A DNA stretch of 5,461 bases from an uncultured Ruminococcus sp. (lineage in GTDB: Bacteria > Bacillota > Clostridia > Oscillospirales > Ruminococcaceae), in contig CAMAIG010000135.1 of the NCBI GenBank assembly GCA_945835085.1, forward strand, positions 1 to 5,461, given 5' to 3'. Shown here piece by piece: positions 1 through 5,341 of the stretch. The notes below the pieces were generated by a model. The model was not told where the DNA came from. It ran no database searches and worked only from the letters and a program-made list of their open reading frames with translations. Position numbers and translations under genes: made by a program. How positions within the stretch are numbered: position 1 is the first letter of the stretch; every line of letters begins with the position of its first letter.

Positions 1-257
1 ATCCCTCTCATTTTCTTCGACTTCACCGAAAGCCATGACATCAGCACGTCAAGGCAGACAAGGGTCAGCACGGGCATCAGCCCTGTTATCAGGGGTATGC
101 TCAGATCCTCCACGGGCAGAGTGGCGATATTTGAGATAAGTATGGTTATTGCAAGCTCCGAGGGCTGCAGCTCTCCTATCTGCCGCTTTCCCATGAGCCG
201 AACCGAAAAAATCAGCACGCAGTATAGAATTACCGCTCTTATAAATACAACAGTCAA
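1..257 (-). CDS. DUF421/YetF-type membrane protein, N-terminal part (runs off window)
   Basis: This is an 85-codon N-terminal fragment that continues past base 1. Seen: the frame reads MTVVFIRAVILY at the start. Hydrophobic segments lie at about residues 2-20, 34-48 and 54-75. The stretch LMGKRQIGELQPSELA (about 21-36) is the hallmark I recognise from the N-terminus of DUF421 proteins such as Bacillus YetF. The fragment ends in a basic stretch (VKSKKMRG), where the membrane part of the family normally gives way to a cytoplasmic domain that is not in the window. I chose the TTG at 255-257 because GAAAGG (268-273) lies 10 nt upstream and the protein then begins as the family does. No in-frame ATG precedes the conserved block. 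A GTG at 273-275 overlaps the ribosome binding site and is less likely. YetF-type proteins are poorly characterised inner-membrane proteins, some linked to sporulation or germination. Family is fairly sure, function unknown. The gene lies beyond the terminator of the preceding operon and is probably transcribed separately. Confidence 0.85.
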   Translation of the reverse strand, partial: MTVVFIRAVILYCVLIFSVRLMGKRQIGELQPSELAITILISNIATLPVEDLSIPLITGLMPVLTLVCLDVLMSWLSVKSKKMRG

Positions 258-267
258 TCTGACACGA

Positions 268-273
268 CCTTTC
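268..273 (-). promoter_or_regulatory. Ribosome binding site for the DUF421 gene
   Basis: The minus strand reads GAAAGG followed by 10 nt and then TTG. This site supports the TTG start at 257. It touches the edge of an inverted repeat at 272-286. Confidence 0.55.
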
Positions 274-286
274 ACAATTAATGTGA
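272..286. repeat. Short inverted repeat TCACA-N5-TGTGA upstream of the DUF421 gene
   Basis: The plus strand reads TCACAATTAATGTGA: 5-bp arms around a 5-nt AT centre, starting 15 nt upstream of the TTG start and abutting the ribosome binding site. It could be an operator for a dimeric repressor, but the arms are short enough to arise by chance in AT-rich DNA. The arm order is the reverse of a CRP-type TGTGA-N6-TCACA site, so I do not call it one. Confidence 0.3.
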
Positions 287-309
287 TTAGTGTGCCGCAT
301 TATCGGTGG

Positions 310-330
310 TTTATGCTAATAACGCATAAA
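310..330. repeat. Inverted repeat TTTATGC-N7-GCATAAA between terminator and DUF421 gene
   Basis: Perfect 7-bp arms flank a 7-nt spacer. The right arm overlaps the U-tract of the operon terminator. On the minus strand a GATAAT hexamer, a possible -10 element, follows shortly after (300-305 region), though I see no convincing -35 element. The repeat could be an operator for the downstream gene or a minor accessory hairpin behind the main terminator. Confidence 0.35.
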
Positions 331-367
331 AATACCCCGACAAAGCTCAAAAGAGCCTTGCCGGGGT
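326..367 (-). terminator. Rho-independent terminator of the fakA-NTPase-korDABC operon
   Basis: In minus-strand RNA, bases 353-367 pair with 334-348 to give a 15-bp stem closed by a UUUU loop (349-352). The stem has a CCCCG/CGGGG base and two G-U wobbles. The same two positions are A-C mismatches in plus-strand RNA, so the hairpin is built for minus-strand transcription. The stem runs straight into UAUUUUUAU. It begins 28 nt after the gamma-subunit stop codon. This is a strong canonical terminator marking the end of the operon. Confidence 0.92.
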
Positions 368-394
368 CAGCAGTGTTATGTATAAATTTTCGGC

Positions 395-931
395 TTATTC
401 AGCATATTCATAGCCGAGCCTTATGGCTCTCATGTTGTTTTCTATGAGCTGAGCCTTCTTTGCGGGAACCATCTTGCGGATAGTTGCCTCAATGCCGTCC
501 ATAGAGATTATGCCCGTTTCCTTGATAAGCTTGCCAATAAGAATGATATTTGCTCCGCCCTGAAGATCATTGTCTGCAGCAAGCTTTGTTGCAGGCACCT
601 TGAATACCTTTATGTCTGTTCGGGTGCATTCGCTGTCAACAAGGGTGCTGTCAATGAATGCATAGCCCCCTGCCTTGACCTTGTCGATAAACTTCACAAA
701 GGAAGGCTCGTTCATAGCAATAAGTATATCGGGATCGTTTACCACAGGTGAACCGATGGGATCATCGGAAAGGCAAACCGAGCAGTTGCATGTACCGCCG
801 CGCATTTCGGGACCGTAGCAGGGAAGCCATGATACTTCTCTGTCAGCGAGCATTCCGCAGTATGCAAGTACCTTGCCTGCAAAAAGAATACCCTGTCCGC
901 CGAAGCCTGCAAGTGCTATTTCACTGGTCAT
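395..931 (-). CDS. korC: 2-oxoacid:ferredoxin oxidoreductase, gamma subunit (KorC type)
   Basis: This 178-aa protein is the gamma subunit of the heterotetrameric 2-oxoacid:acceptor oxidoreductase. In this family the gamma domain (POR_N/POR gamma fold) helps form the CoA-binding part of the cytoplasmic enzyme. Seen: the glycine-rich entry motif GFGGQGI at residues 9-15; the signature YGPEMRGGT at 39-47; then DDPIGSPVV (56-64) and a GGANIILIG segment (125-133). The length matches single-domain gamma subunits. It is the last gene of the operon, 20 nt after the beta stop, with AAAGGA 10 nt before its ATG. Its ribosome-binding segment is almost identical to that of the alpha gene. The signature region is unusually rich in cysteine (C38, C48, C50, C53). 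Substrate cannot be fixed from this subunit, so Vor, Kor or Ior naming stays open. Confidence 0.93.
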   Translation of the reverse strand: MTSEIALAGFGGQGILFAGKVLAYCGMLADREVSWLPCYGPEMRGGTCNCSVCLSDDPIGSPVVNDPDILIAMNEPSFVKFIDKVKAGGYAFIDSTLVDSECTRTDIKVFKVPATKLAADNDLQGGANIILIGKLIKETGIISMDGIEATIRKMVPAKKAQLIENNMRAIRLGYEYAE

Positions 932-933
932 TA

Positions 934-949
934 TATTTCAGTCCTTTCA
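934..949 (-). repeat. 16-nt translation-initiation module, copy ahead of gamma subunit
   Basis: The minus strand reads TGAAAGGACTGAAATA, identical over 16 nt to the segment ahead of the alpha-subunit gene (2765-2780). AAAGGA is the Shine-Dalgarno core, 10 nt before the ATG at 929-931. The tail ACTGAAATA also precedes the beta gene. The identity suggests duplication or shared selection for similar translation rates. Confidence 0.75.
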
Positions 950-951
950 GA

Positions 952-1695
952 TTATTTTTCAGCGGTGATATCCTTATAAACACCGAGAGGATAGTAAGGG
1001 ATCATTTCAGTGCGGAGTCTTTCCATAGACTCAAGAGGAGTCATGCCCCAGTTTGTGGGACAGGTGGAAAGTACCTCGATTATTGAAAAGCCCTGTTCAT
1101 TCTTCTGTACCTCAAAGCCCTTGCGGATAGCCTTCTTTGCGGCGTTGATGTGAGCGGGAGAATCCACTGCAACACGCTCTGCATAGGCTGTGCCTGTAAG
1201 TGTGGAGAGCATCTCGCAGATCCTTACGGGATAGCCTGCCACCTTGGGGTCACGTCCGAAGGGAGTAGTCTGAGTAACCTGACCGGGGAGAGTGGTGGGA
1301 GCCATCTGTCCGCCTGTCATGCCGTAGATAGTGTTATTGATAAAGATAATTGTGATGTTTTCGCCTCGTGTTGCGGCATGGACCGTTTCGCAGGTTCCTA
1401 TGGCAGCAAGGTCGCCGTCGCCCTGATAGGTGAATACAAACTTGTCGGGGCGGGAACGCTTAACGCCTGTTGCAACAGCAGGGGCACGTCCGTGTGCAGC
1501 CTCTATCATGTCGCAGCCGAAATAATCATAGGATACAACAGAGCAGCCAACAGGACAGATACCGATAGTATCGCCTTCAATGCCCATTTCGTCAATGACC
1601 TCGCACACAAGACGGTGAACAATACCGTGGGTGCAGCCGGGGCAGAAATGCATGCTCACATCTTCAAGAGCGTGAGGCTTCTGATATATAGCCAT
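952..1695 (-). CDS. korB: 2-oxoacid:ferredoxin oxidoreductase, beta subunit (TPP-binding, KorB type)
   Basis: This 247-aa beta subunit carries the thiamine diphosphate site and the proximal [4Fe-4S] cluster of the oxidoreductase. Seen: CPGC at residues 18-21, PVGCS with C51, and a late cysteine C212 (STCPTNW). Together these fit the four-cysteine pattern known for OFOR beta subunits. The TPP/Mg motif is GDGD at 92-95, followed by FINNTIYGMTGGQ (118-130), the expected second half of the TPP motif. The start is firm: the ATG overlaps the alpha stop codon in TAATG, with AAGGAGG about 10 nt upstream, so the two genes are likely translationally coupled. At 247 aa it is compact, like the beta subunits of clostridial Vor-type enzymes recalled from memory. 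All catalytic elements appear intact. The exact 2-oxoacid is not readable from sequence alone. Confidence 0.95.
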   Translation of the reverse strand: MAIYQKPHALEDVSMHFCPGCTHGIVHRLVCEVIDEMGIEGDTIGICPVGCSVVSYDYFGCDMIEAAHGRAPAVATGVKRSRPDKFVFTYQGDGDLAAIGTCETVHAATRGENITIIFINNTIYGMTGGQMAPTTLPGQVTQTTPFGRDPKVAGYPVRICEMLSTLTGTAYAERVAVDSPAHINAAKKAIRKGFEVQKNEQGFSIIEVLSTCPTNWGMTPLESMERLRTEMIPYYPLGVYKDITAEK

Positions 1696-2762
1696 TATTT
1701 CAGTTCCTCCTTAGCAATGGTTCTGATCTGCTCAAGAATTTCAGCAGGTGTATGTATTACGCCGCCTGTGCGTCCGAAGAAGCGGACAGGTCTGCGGCAG
1801 CTTGTAGCAAGCTTGACATCGTCGATCATCTGACCCATGGAAAGCTCTACGCAAAGGTATGCCTTGCAGGTGTCAACGGTCTTTGCATACGCTTCGGCAG
1901 GGAAGGGCCAGAGTGTGATAGGTCTTATCATACCTGCTTTGATGCCCTCGGCTCTTGCAGCGTTAACTGCGGAGCGAACTATTCTTGCAGAAGCTCCGTA
2001 GCCTGTAACGATAATGTCTGCGTCCTCTGTAAGATAGCTTTCAGCCTCGGGAAGCTCAGCCTTGACGATATCGTATTTCTTGTATCTTGCGATATTTGAT
2101 TTTTCAAGCTCCTCGGGCTGGAGATAAAGGGAGTTTATGATATTATGCTTTCTTTCATTCTTATGTCCCGTTGCAGCCCAGTCCTTATTAACGGTGCTGT
2201 CGGAGGGGTCTGAGAAAACAACAGGCTCCATCATCTGACCGAGAACGCCGTCGGTAAGTATCATTGCAGGCATACGGTACTTGTCTGCCATATCAAAAGC
2301 CTTAACAACATAGTCAGCCATTTCCTGAACGGAACTGGGAGCATACACGATAAGGAAGAAATCTCCGTGTCCCGCAGCTCTTGTTGCAAGGTAATAGTCG
2401 TTCTGAGCGGGCTGGATTCCTCCAAGACCGGGGCCTGCTCTCTGAACGTTGACAATAACGCAGGGAAGGTCACAGCCTGCCGCATAGGAGATACCCTCGG
2501 ATTTAAGGGAAACTCCGGGAGAGGACGAAGATGTCATTGCACGCACGCCTGTTGCGGCAGCGCCGTAGACCATATTTATCGCAGCGATCTCGCTCTCAGC
2601 CTGTAAAAAAACGCCGCCGCACTTGGGCATACGCTTGGACATATATGCAGCGATCTCTGTCTGAGGAGTTATGGGGTAGCCGAAATAGCATTTGCAGCCT
2701 GCTCTCACAGCAGCTTCGGCAAGGGCTTCATTGCCCTTCATAAGCATTCTTTCGTTAGCCAA
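1695..2762 (-). CDS. korA: 2-oxoacid:ferredoxin oxidoreductase, alpha subunit (KorA/VorB type)
   Basis: This 355-aa alpha subunit (POR domains I and II) binds the 2-oxoacid and, with the beta subunit, encloses thiamine diphosphate. The complex oxidatively decarboxylates a 2-oxoacid to acyl-CoA and CO2 while reducing ferredoxin. Seen: GYPITPQTE at residues 28-36 (the family YPITP substrate motif); QAESEIAAINMVYGAAATG at 54-72; SSSSPGVSLKSEG at 78-90; GPGLGGIQPAQ at 110-120; a second domain from about 245; and FFGRTGG at 328-334 near the C-terminus. The pattern matches proteins commonly annotated as 3-methyl-2-oxobutanoate dehydrogenase subunit VorB, but 2-oxoglutarate enzymes look similar, so substrate is inferred only weakly. 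The start is TTG at 2760-2762, chosen because AAAGGA lies 10 nt upstream and the family begins MxxERxLMKGNEA. The later ATG (residue 6) would cut into that block. Confidence 0.94.
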   Translation of the reverse strand: MANERMLMKGNEALAEAAVRAGCKCYFGYPITPQTEIAAYMSKRMPKCGGVFLQAESEIAAINMVYGAAATGVRAMTSSSSPGVSLKSEGISYAAGCDLPCVIVNVQRAGPGLGGIQPAQNDYYLATRAAGHGDFFLIVYAPSSVQEMADYVVKAFDMADKYRMPAMILTDGVLGQMMEPVVFSDPSDSTVNKDWAATGHKNERKHNIINSLYLQPEELEKSNIARYKKYDIVKAELPEAESYLTEDADIIVTGYGASARIVRSAVNAARAEGIKAGMIRPITLWPFPAEAYAKTVDTCKAYLCVELSMGQMIDDVKLATSCRRPVRFFGRTGGVIHTPAEILEQIRTIAKEELK

Positions 2763-2764
2763 AT

Positions 2765-2780
2765 TATTTCAGTCCTTTCA
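2765..2780 (-). repeat. 16-nt translation-initiation module ahead of alpha subunit; supports TTG start
   Basis: The minus strand reads TGAAAGGACTGAAATA, with the AAAGGA core 10 nt before TTG. It is identical to the copy at 934-949. Because the same module at the gamma gene sits 10 nt before an ATG, its position here argues that the TTG is the true alpha start. Confidence 0.75.
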
Positions 2781-2783
2781 AAA

Positions 2784-2990
2784 TCATCTTTCAACTGTAA
2801 TAGCACAGTCGGGGCACATAGTAAAGCACATAGCGCAGCCTGTGCACTGTGCCTGATCGGTGCATTCTGCGGGGCAGTAGCCCTTGGGAGTTCTGATATC
2901 TTTTCTGATCTTGATGATCTTTTTGGGACAAACAGATACGCAAAGCTCGCAGCCCTTGCACTTTTCGGTATTGACGGTCATTTTTGCCAT
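2784..2990 (-). CDS. korD: 2-oxoacid:ferredoxin oxidoreductase, delta subunit (2x[4Fe-4S] ferredoxin, KorD type)
   Basis: This 68-aa bacterial-type ferredoxin passes electrons from the beta-subunit cluster to free ferredoxin. Seen: two complete cluster motifs, C11-x2-C14-x2-C17-x3-C21-P and C49-x2-C52-x2-C55-x3-C59-P. The linker contains KGYCPAEC, matching the GYxPAE segment typical of delta subunits of these oxidoreductases. There are 11 cysteines in 68 residues. Three of them (C39, C43, C62) are beyond the eight expected cluster ligands, and from memory these positions are usually not cysteine in relatives. The ATG is preceded by AAGGAG with a slightly long 13-nt gap. An ATG nearer that site opens a different frame that does not encode the ferredoxin. 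The gene sits 21 nt after the NTPase stop and 21 nt before the alpha start. Confidence 0.95.
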   Translation of the reverse strand: MAKMTVNTEKCKGCELCVSVCPKKIIKIRKDIRTPKGYCPAECTDQAQCTGCAMCFTMCPDCAITVER

Positions 2991-3011
2991 GGTTATATTT
3001 CATCTCCTTAG

Positions 3012-3668
3012 TCAGTTCCATACATTTCTGATATATATATTAACGGGGAAAAGCTCCCCCTTGATATCCTTGCATTTTTCAAGGACGGGAACGGTTGAGC
3101 AGAATATGGGGATACCCGTTTCGGCAGAAAGCTTCTCCGCCTTTTTAAGTCCCTCATTAATAATGCTCTCGTCCGTTTCAAATCCGAGATTTGAGTTATT
3201 GACAACAGCGGTAGCTTTAAGCCCGCAGGCGTTTTCGATCTCCTTCAGGATCTCCTGTGCCCCGTCGGTATCATAGGTAAGGCAGCGGCAGAAATTCACC
3301 ACATACAGTACCTCGGTTTCGTCCTTGTGTTCTCTTAAAAAAGCGGCGAATTTTCCCAGGGGATATGCTCCTGCGTCATCTCCGCCCATATCAATGATGA
3401 TATTCCGTCCTGTTTCATAAAGTCCCGGGATATCGTAATCTATTATCGGCATATCGAGATTGCTTCCCGCATATCGGGGAGCTATCAGCTCAACGCCGTT
3501 TTCGTCAAAGAGCGCCTTCAGGTCGGCAGTGCGGTAATAGGGATTGACGGTGTCCATATCAGCCACCGTGACCCTTTCGCCCTGCTGTGAACACCTTACG
3601 GCATAATTTGCGGCAAAGGTGCTTTTCCCGCTGCCGTAATGCCCTGTGACAACAGTGATCTTTTTCAT
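3012..3668 (-). CDS. P-loop NTPase of the SIMIBI (MinD/ParA/CobQ-like) class, operon partner of the oxidoreductase
   Basis: This 218-aa soluble protein has no signal peptide or membrane segment. Seen: Walker A GHYGSGKST at residues 9-17; the switch-type segment VADMDTVNPYYRTAD at 35-49; IIDMGGDDAGAYPLG at 91-105, matching the DxGG switch II of the class; and VVNFCRC at 123-129 after the next strand. These features define a MinD/ParA/CooC/NifH-like nucleotide-binding fold. Relatives include partition ATPases, Fe-S carriers (Mrp/ApbC) and metal-insertion ATPases (CooC, HypB). None of these can be assigned: the CxxC pair of Mrp/Nbp35 is absent, although C127-x-C129 forms a CxC. The position between the fakA-like gene and korD suggests service to the oxidoreductase, for example cofactor maturation, or regulation. 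The ATG is supported by GGAGG (3674-3678) with a 5-nt gap. Stop TGA. Confidence 0.85.
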   Translation of the reverse strand: MKKITVVTGHYGSGKSTFAANYAVRCSQQGERVTVADMDTVNPYYRTADLKALFDENGVELIAPRYAGSNLDMPIIDYDIPGLYETGRNIIIDMGGDDAGAYPLGKFAAFLREHKDETEVLYVVNFCRCLTYDTDGAQEILKEIENACGLKATAVVNNSNLGFETDESIINEGLKKAEKLSAETGIPIFCSTVPVLEKCKDIKGELFPVNIYIRNVWN

Positions 3669-3673
3669 TGGTT

Positions 3674-3678
3674 CCTCC
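3674..3678 (-). promoter_or_regulatory. Ribosome binding site GGAGG for the P-loop NTPase
   Basis: GGAGG lies in the 17-nt gap after the fakA-like stop, 5 nt before the ATG. The gap has no room for a promoter or terminator, which supports co-transcription. Confidence 0.7.
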
Positions 3679-3685
3679 GTAGATT

Positions 3686-5341
3686 TTACATCTCAGGCTC
3701 TGCCGAGATAACGTAGTAATAAACGGGCTGTCCGCCGCTTACAAAGTTGATGTCAACATTTCCGAGCTTCGAGCGCATTATCCTTTCAAGCTCCTGTGCC
3801 TTTTCCTCGGTCACATCGGAGCCGTAAAGCACGGTAACAAAGCCTGCGGAGCCTTTGAGATTTTTGACAAGCTTTCTTGTGAGCTTGTATGCCGCACGGT
3901 TTGCGTCACGGTCGATAAAGGAGAGCCTGCCGTTTTCAAGAGCAAGGATATCTCCCGATTTGATCTCGTGTCCGCTGAAGCTGCTGTCCCTTGCGGCGAA
4001 GGTTACAAGACCCGACTGCACCTTTTCGGCTGCAAGGGTCATGTTCATGCGGTTTGTATCGAAATCCCCGTCGGGGTCGAATGCCATCATTGCGGAAAGT
4101 CCCTGAGGAACGGAGGTCGTTCTCAGAACATACATAGTCCTCTCGGAAAGCTTCATAGCCTGCTCGGCAGCCATTATGATGTTTTTGTTATTGGGAAGTA
4201 TGAATACTATCTCTGCGGGAACGGAATAAACCGCTCTCAGAATGTCCTCGGCGGAAGGATTCATTGTCTGACCGCCCTTTACAACGCTGTCAGCACCCAG
4301 ATCCCTGAACATTGCCTCTATGCCGTTTCCGCTTGCAACGGAAACAAAGCCGAAGCGCTTTTCGGCAGGAACGGGCACGGGCTTTTCGTTGGAAGCCTTT
4401 GTGACCGCAGCCTTTTTCTCACGCTGGAGGCGCATATTGTCTATCTTCATGTTGCAAAGAGGGCCATAGGTCAGACCCTTTTCTATTGCAAGCCCGGGGT
4501 TATCGGTGTGAACGTGAACCTTGATGATATCCTCGTCGTCAACCACCACAACACAGTCGCCTATGCTTTCAAGATATGCCCGCAGGTCAGCAGGCTTTTT
4601 CTCAAAATCGGCAACGTTTACAATAAACTCGGTGCAGTAGCCGAAGGTTATCTCCTGAGTATCGTCGTCCTCCACGGTAAATGCAAACTTACCTTCGGAA
4701 ACTATCTTAGGCTCGGTGGATATGCTTCTGGGTTCGCCCTTGAATGCACGGAGCATTTCCTCAAATATGATAACAAGGCCCTTTCCTCCTGCGTCCACAA
4801 CTCCCGCTTTTTTAAGTATGGGAAGCTGCTCGGGGGTCTTTTTCAGAGCCTCTGCCGCAGCGGCACAGACATCAGACCACAGTGCAATGGGGTCGTTTGT
4901 CATGAAGGAGGCTTCTCTTGCCTTTTCGGCGCCTACCCTTGCAACCGTAAGGATAGTTCCCTCCGCAGGCTTCATAACAGCCTTGTAAGCTGCCTCAACG
5001 CCTATTTCAAGGGCATTTGCGATATCATCGCAGCCTGCTTCCTTTTTGCCTGCAAGCCCCTTTGAAAAGCCTCTGAACAGCAGAGATGTAATAACGCCCG
5101 AATTTCCTCTTGCTCCTCTGAGCATTGCGGAAGCCGCCTTTGAAGCGACCTCGGAAACATCTGCATTGTCATCTGTTCCTCTTAGCTCGTTCATAGCGTT
5201 TGTAAGGGTAAGGGACATATTTGTACCGGTATCGCCGTCGGGAACAGGGTAAACGTTAAGCTCGTCCACCTGCTTTTTCATATCCGTAAGGGTAAGTGAC
5301 GCAGATATCAGAGCGTCCTTCAGCATTTTGCCGTTTATCAC
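3686..5341 (-). CDS. fakA: FakA/YloV-family DAK-domain kinase-like protein
   Basis: This 551-aa protein has the length and three-part layout of FakA/YloV. The N-terminal DhaL-type (DAK2) kinase domain spans about 1-200. It has NVYPVPDGDTGTNM at 29-42, whose aspartates D35 and D37 should bind Mg-ATP; RGARGNSGVI at 75-84; and DAGGKGL at 183-189. The middle domain (about 215-310) has GYCTEF (C236) and KVHVHTDNPG (H276, H278), the Cys/His set conserved in FakA. The C-terminal DegV-like domain covers about 325-551. In Staphylococcus, FakA phosphorylates a fatty acid held by a FakB (DegV) partner to give acyl-phosphate for phospholipid synthesis. No FakB gene is in this window, so a fatty-acid substrate is inferred from the family. 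It is the first gene of the operon. The GTG start (5339-5341) is supported by GGAGG 9 nt upstream. The often adjacent Asp23/Gls24 gene is not seen. Confidence 0.92.
   Translation of the reverse strand: MINGKMLKDALISASLTLTDMKKQVDELNVYPVPDGDTGTNMSLTLTNAMNELRGTDDNADVSEVASKAASAMLRGARGNSGVITSLLFRGFSKGLAGKKEAGCDDIANALEIGVEAAYKAVMKPAEGTILTVARVGAEKAREASFMTNDPIALWSDVCAAAAEALKKTPEQLPILKKAGVVDAGGKGLVIIFEEMLRAFKGEPRSISTEPKIVSEGKFAFTVEDDDTQEITFGYCTEFIVNVADFEKKPADLRAYLESIGDCVVVVDDEDIIKVHVHTDNPGLAIEKGLTYGPLCNMKIDNMRLQREKKAAVTKASNEKPVPVPAEKRFGFVSVASGNGIEAMFRDLGADSVVKGGQTMNPSAEDILRAVYSVPAEIVFILPNNKNIIMAAEQAMKLSERTMYVLRTTSVPQGLSAMMAFDPDGDFDTNRMNMTLAAEKVQSGLVTFAARDSSFSGHEIKSGDILALENGRLSFIDRDANRAAYKLTRKLVKNLKGSAGFVTVLYGSDVTEEKAQELERIMRSKLGNVDINFVSGGQPVYYYVISAEPEM

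Noticed and set aside
272..286. Possible CRP/FNR-type binding site
   Set aside because: The half-sites are in the opposite order and spacing from a CRP site, so only a generic inverted repeat can be claimed.
49..300. Minus-strand ATG-initiated frame of 83 codons at the window edge
   Set aside because: It overlaps the DUF421 gene in a different frame. The DUF421 frame has family motifs and hydrophobic segments, while this one has neither.
97..447. Plus-strand open frame spanning the DUF421 start, the terminator and the gamma 3' end
   Set aside because: It runs through a canonical terminator hairpin and opposite two real genes, and its translation is unrecognisable.
1150..1833. Plus-strand open frame of 227 codons opposite the beta and alpha subunit genes
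   Set aside because: It is antisense to conserved catalytic sequence, cysteine-rich without family pattern, and has no supporting context.
2791..3021. Minus-strand frame opened by the ATG near the AAGGAG site ahead of the ferredoxin gene
   Set aside because: It is the shifted frame of the ferredoxin gene and destroys both cluster motifs.
3968..5065. Long open frame (365 codons) on the plus strand inside the fakA-like gene
   Set aside because: It lies wholly antisense to a well-supported FakA-family gene, its translation shows no recognisable domain, and such frames arise from the codon bias of the real gene.
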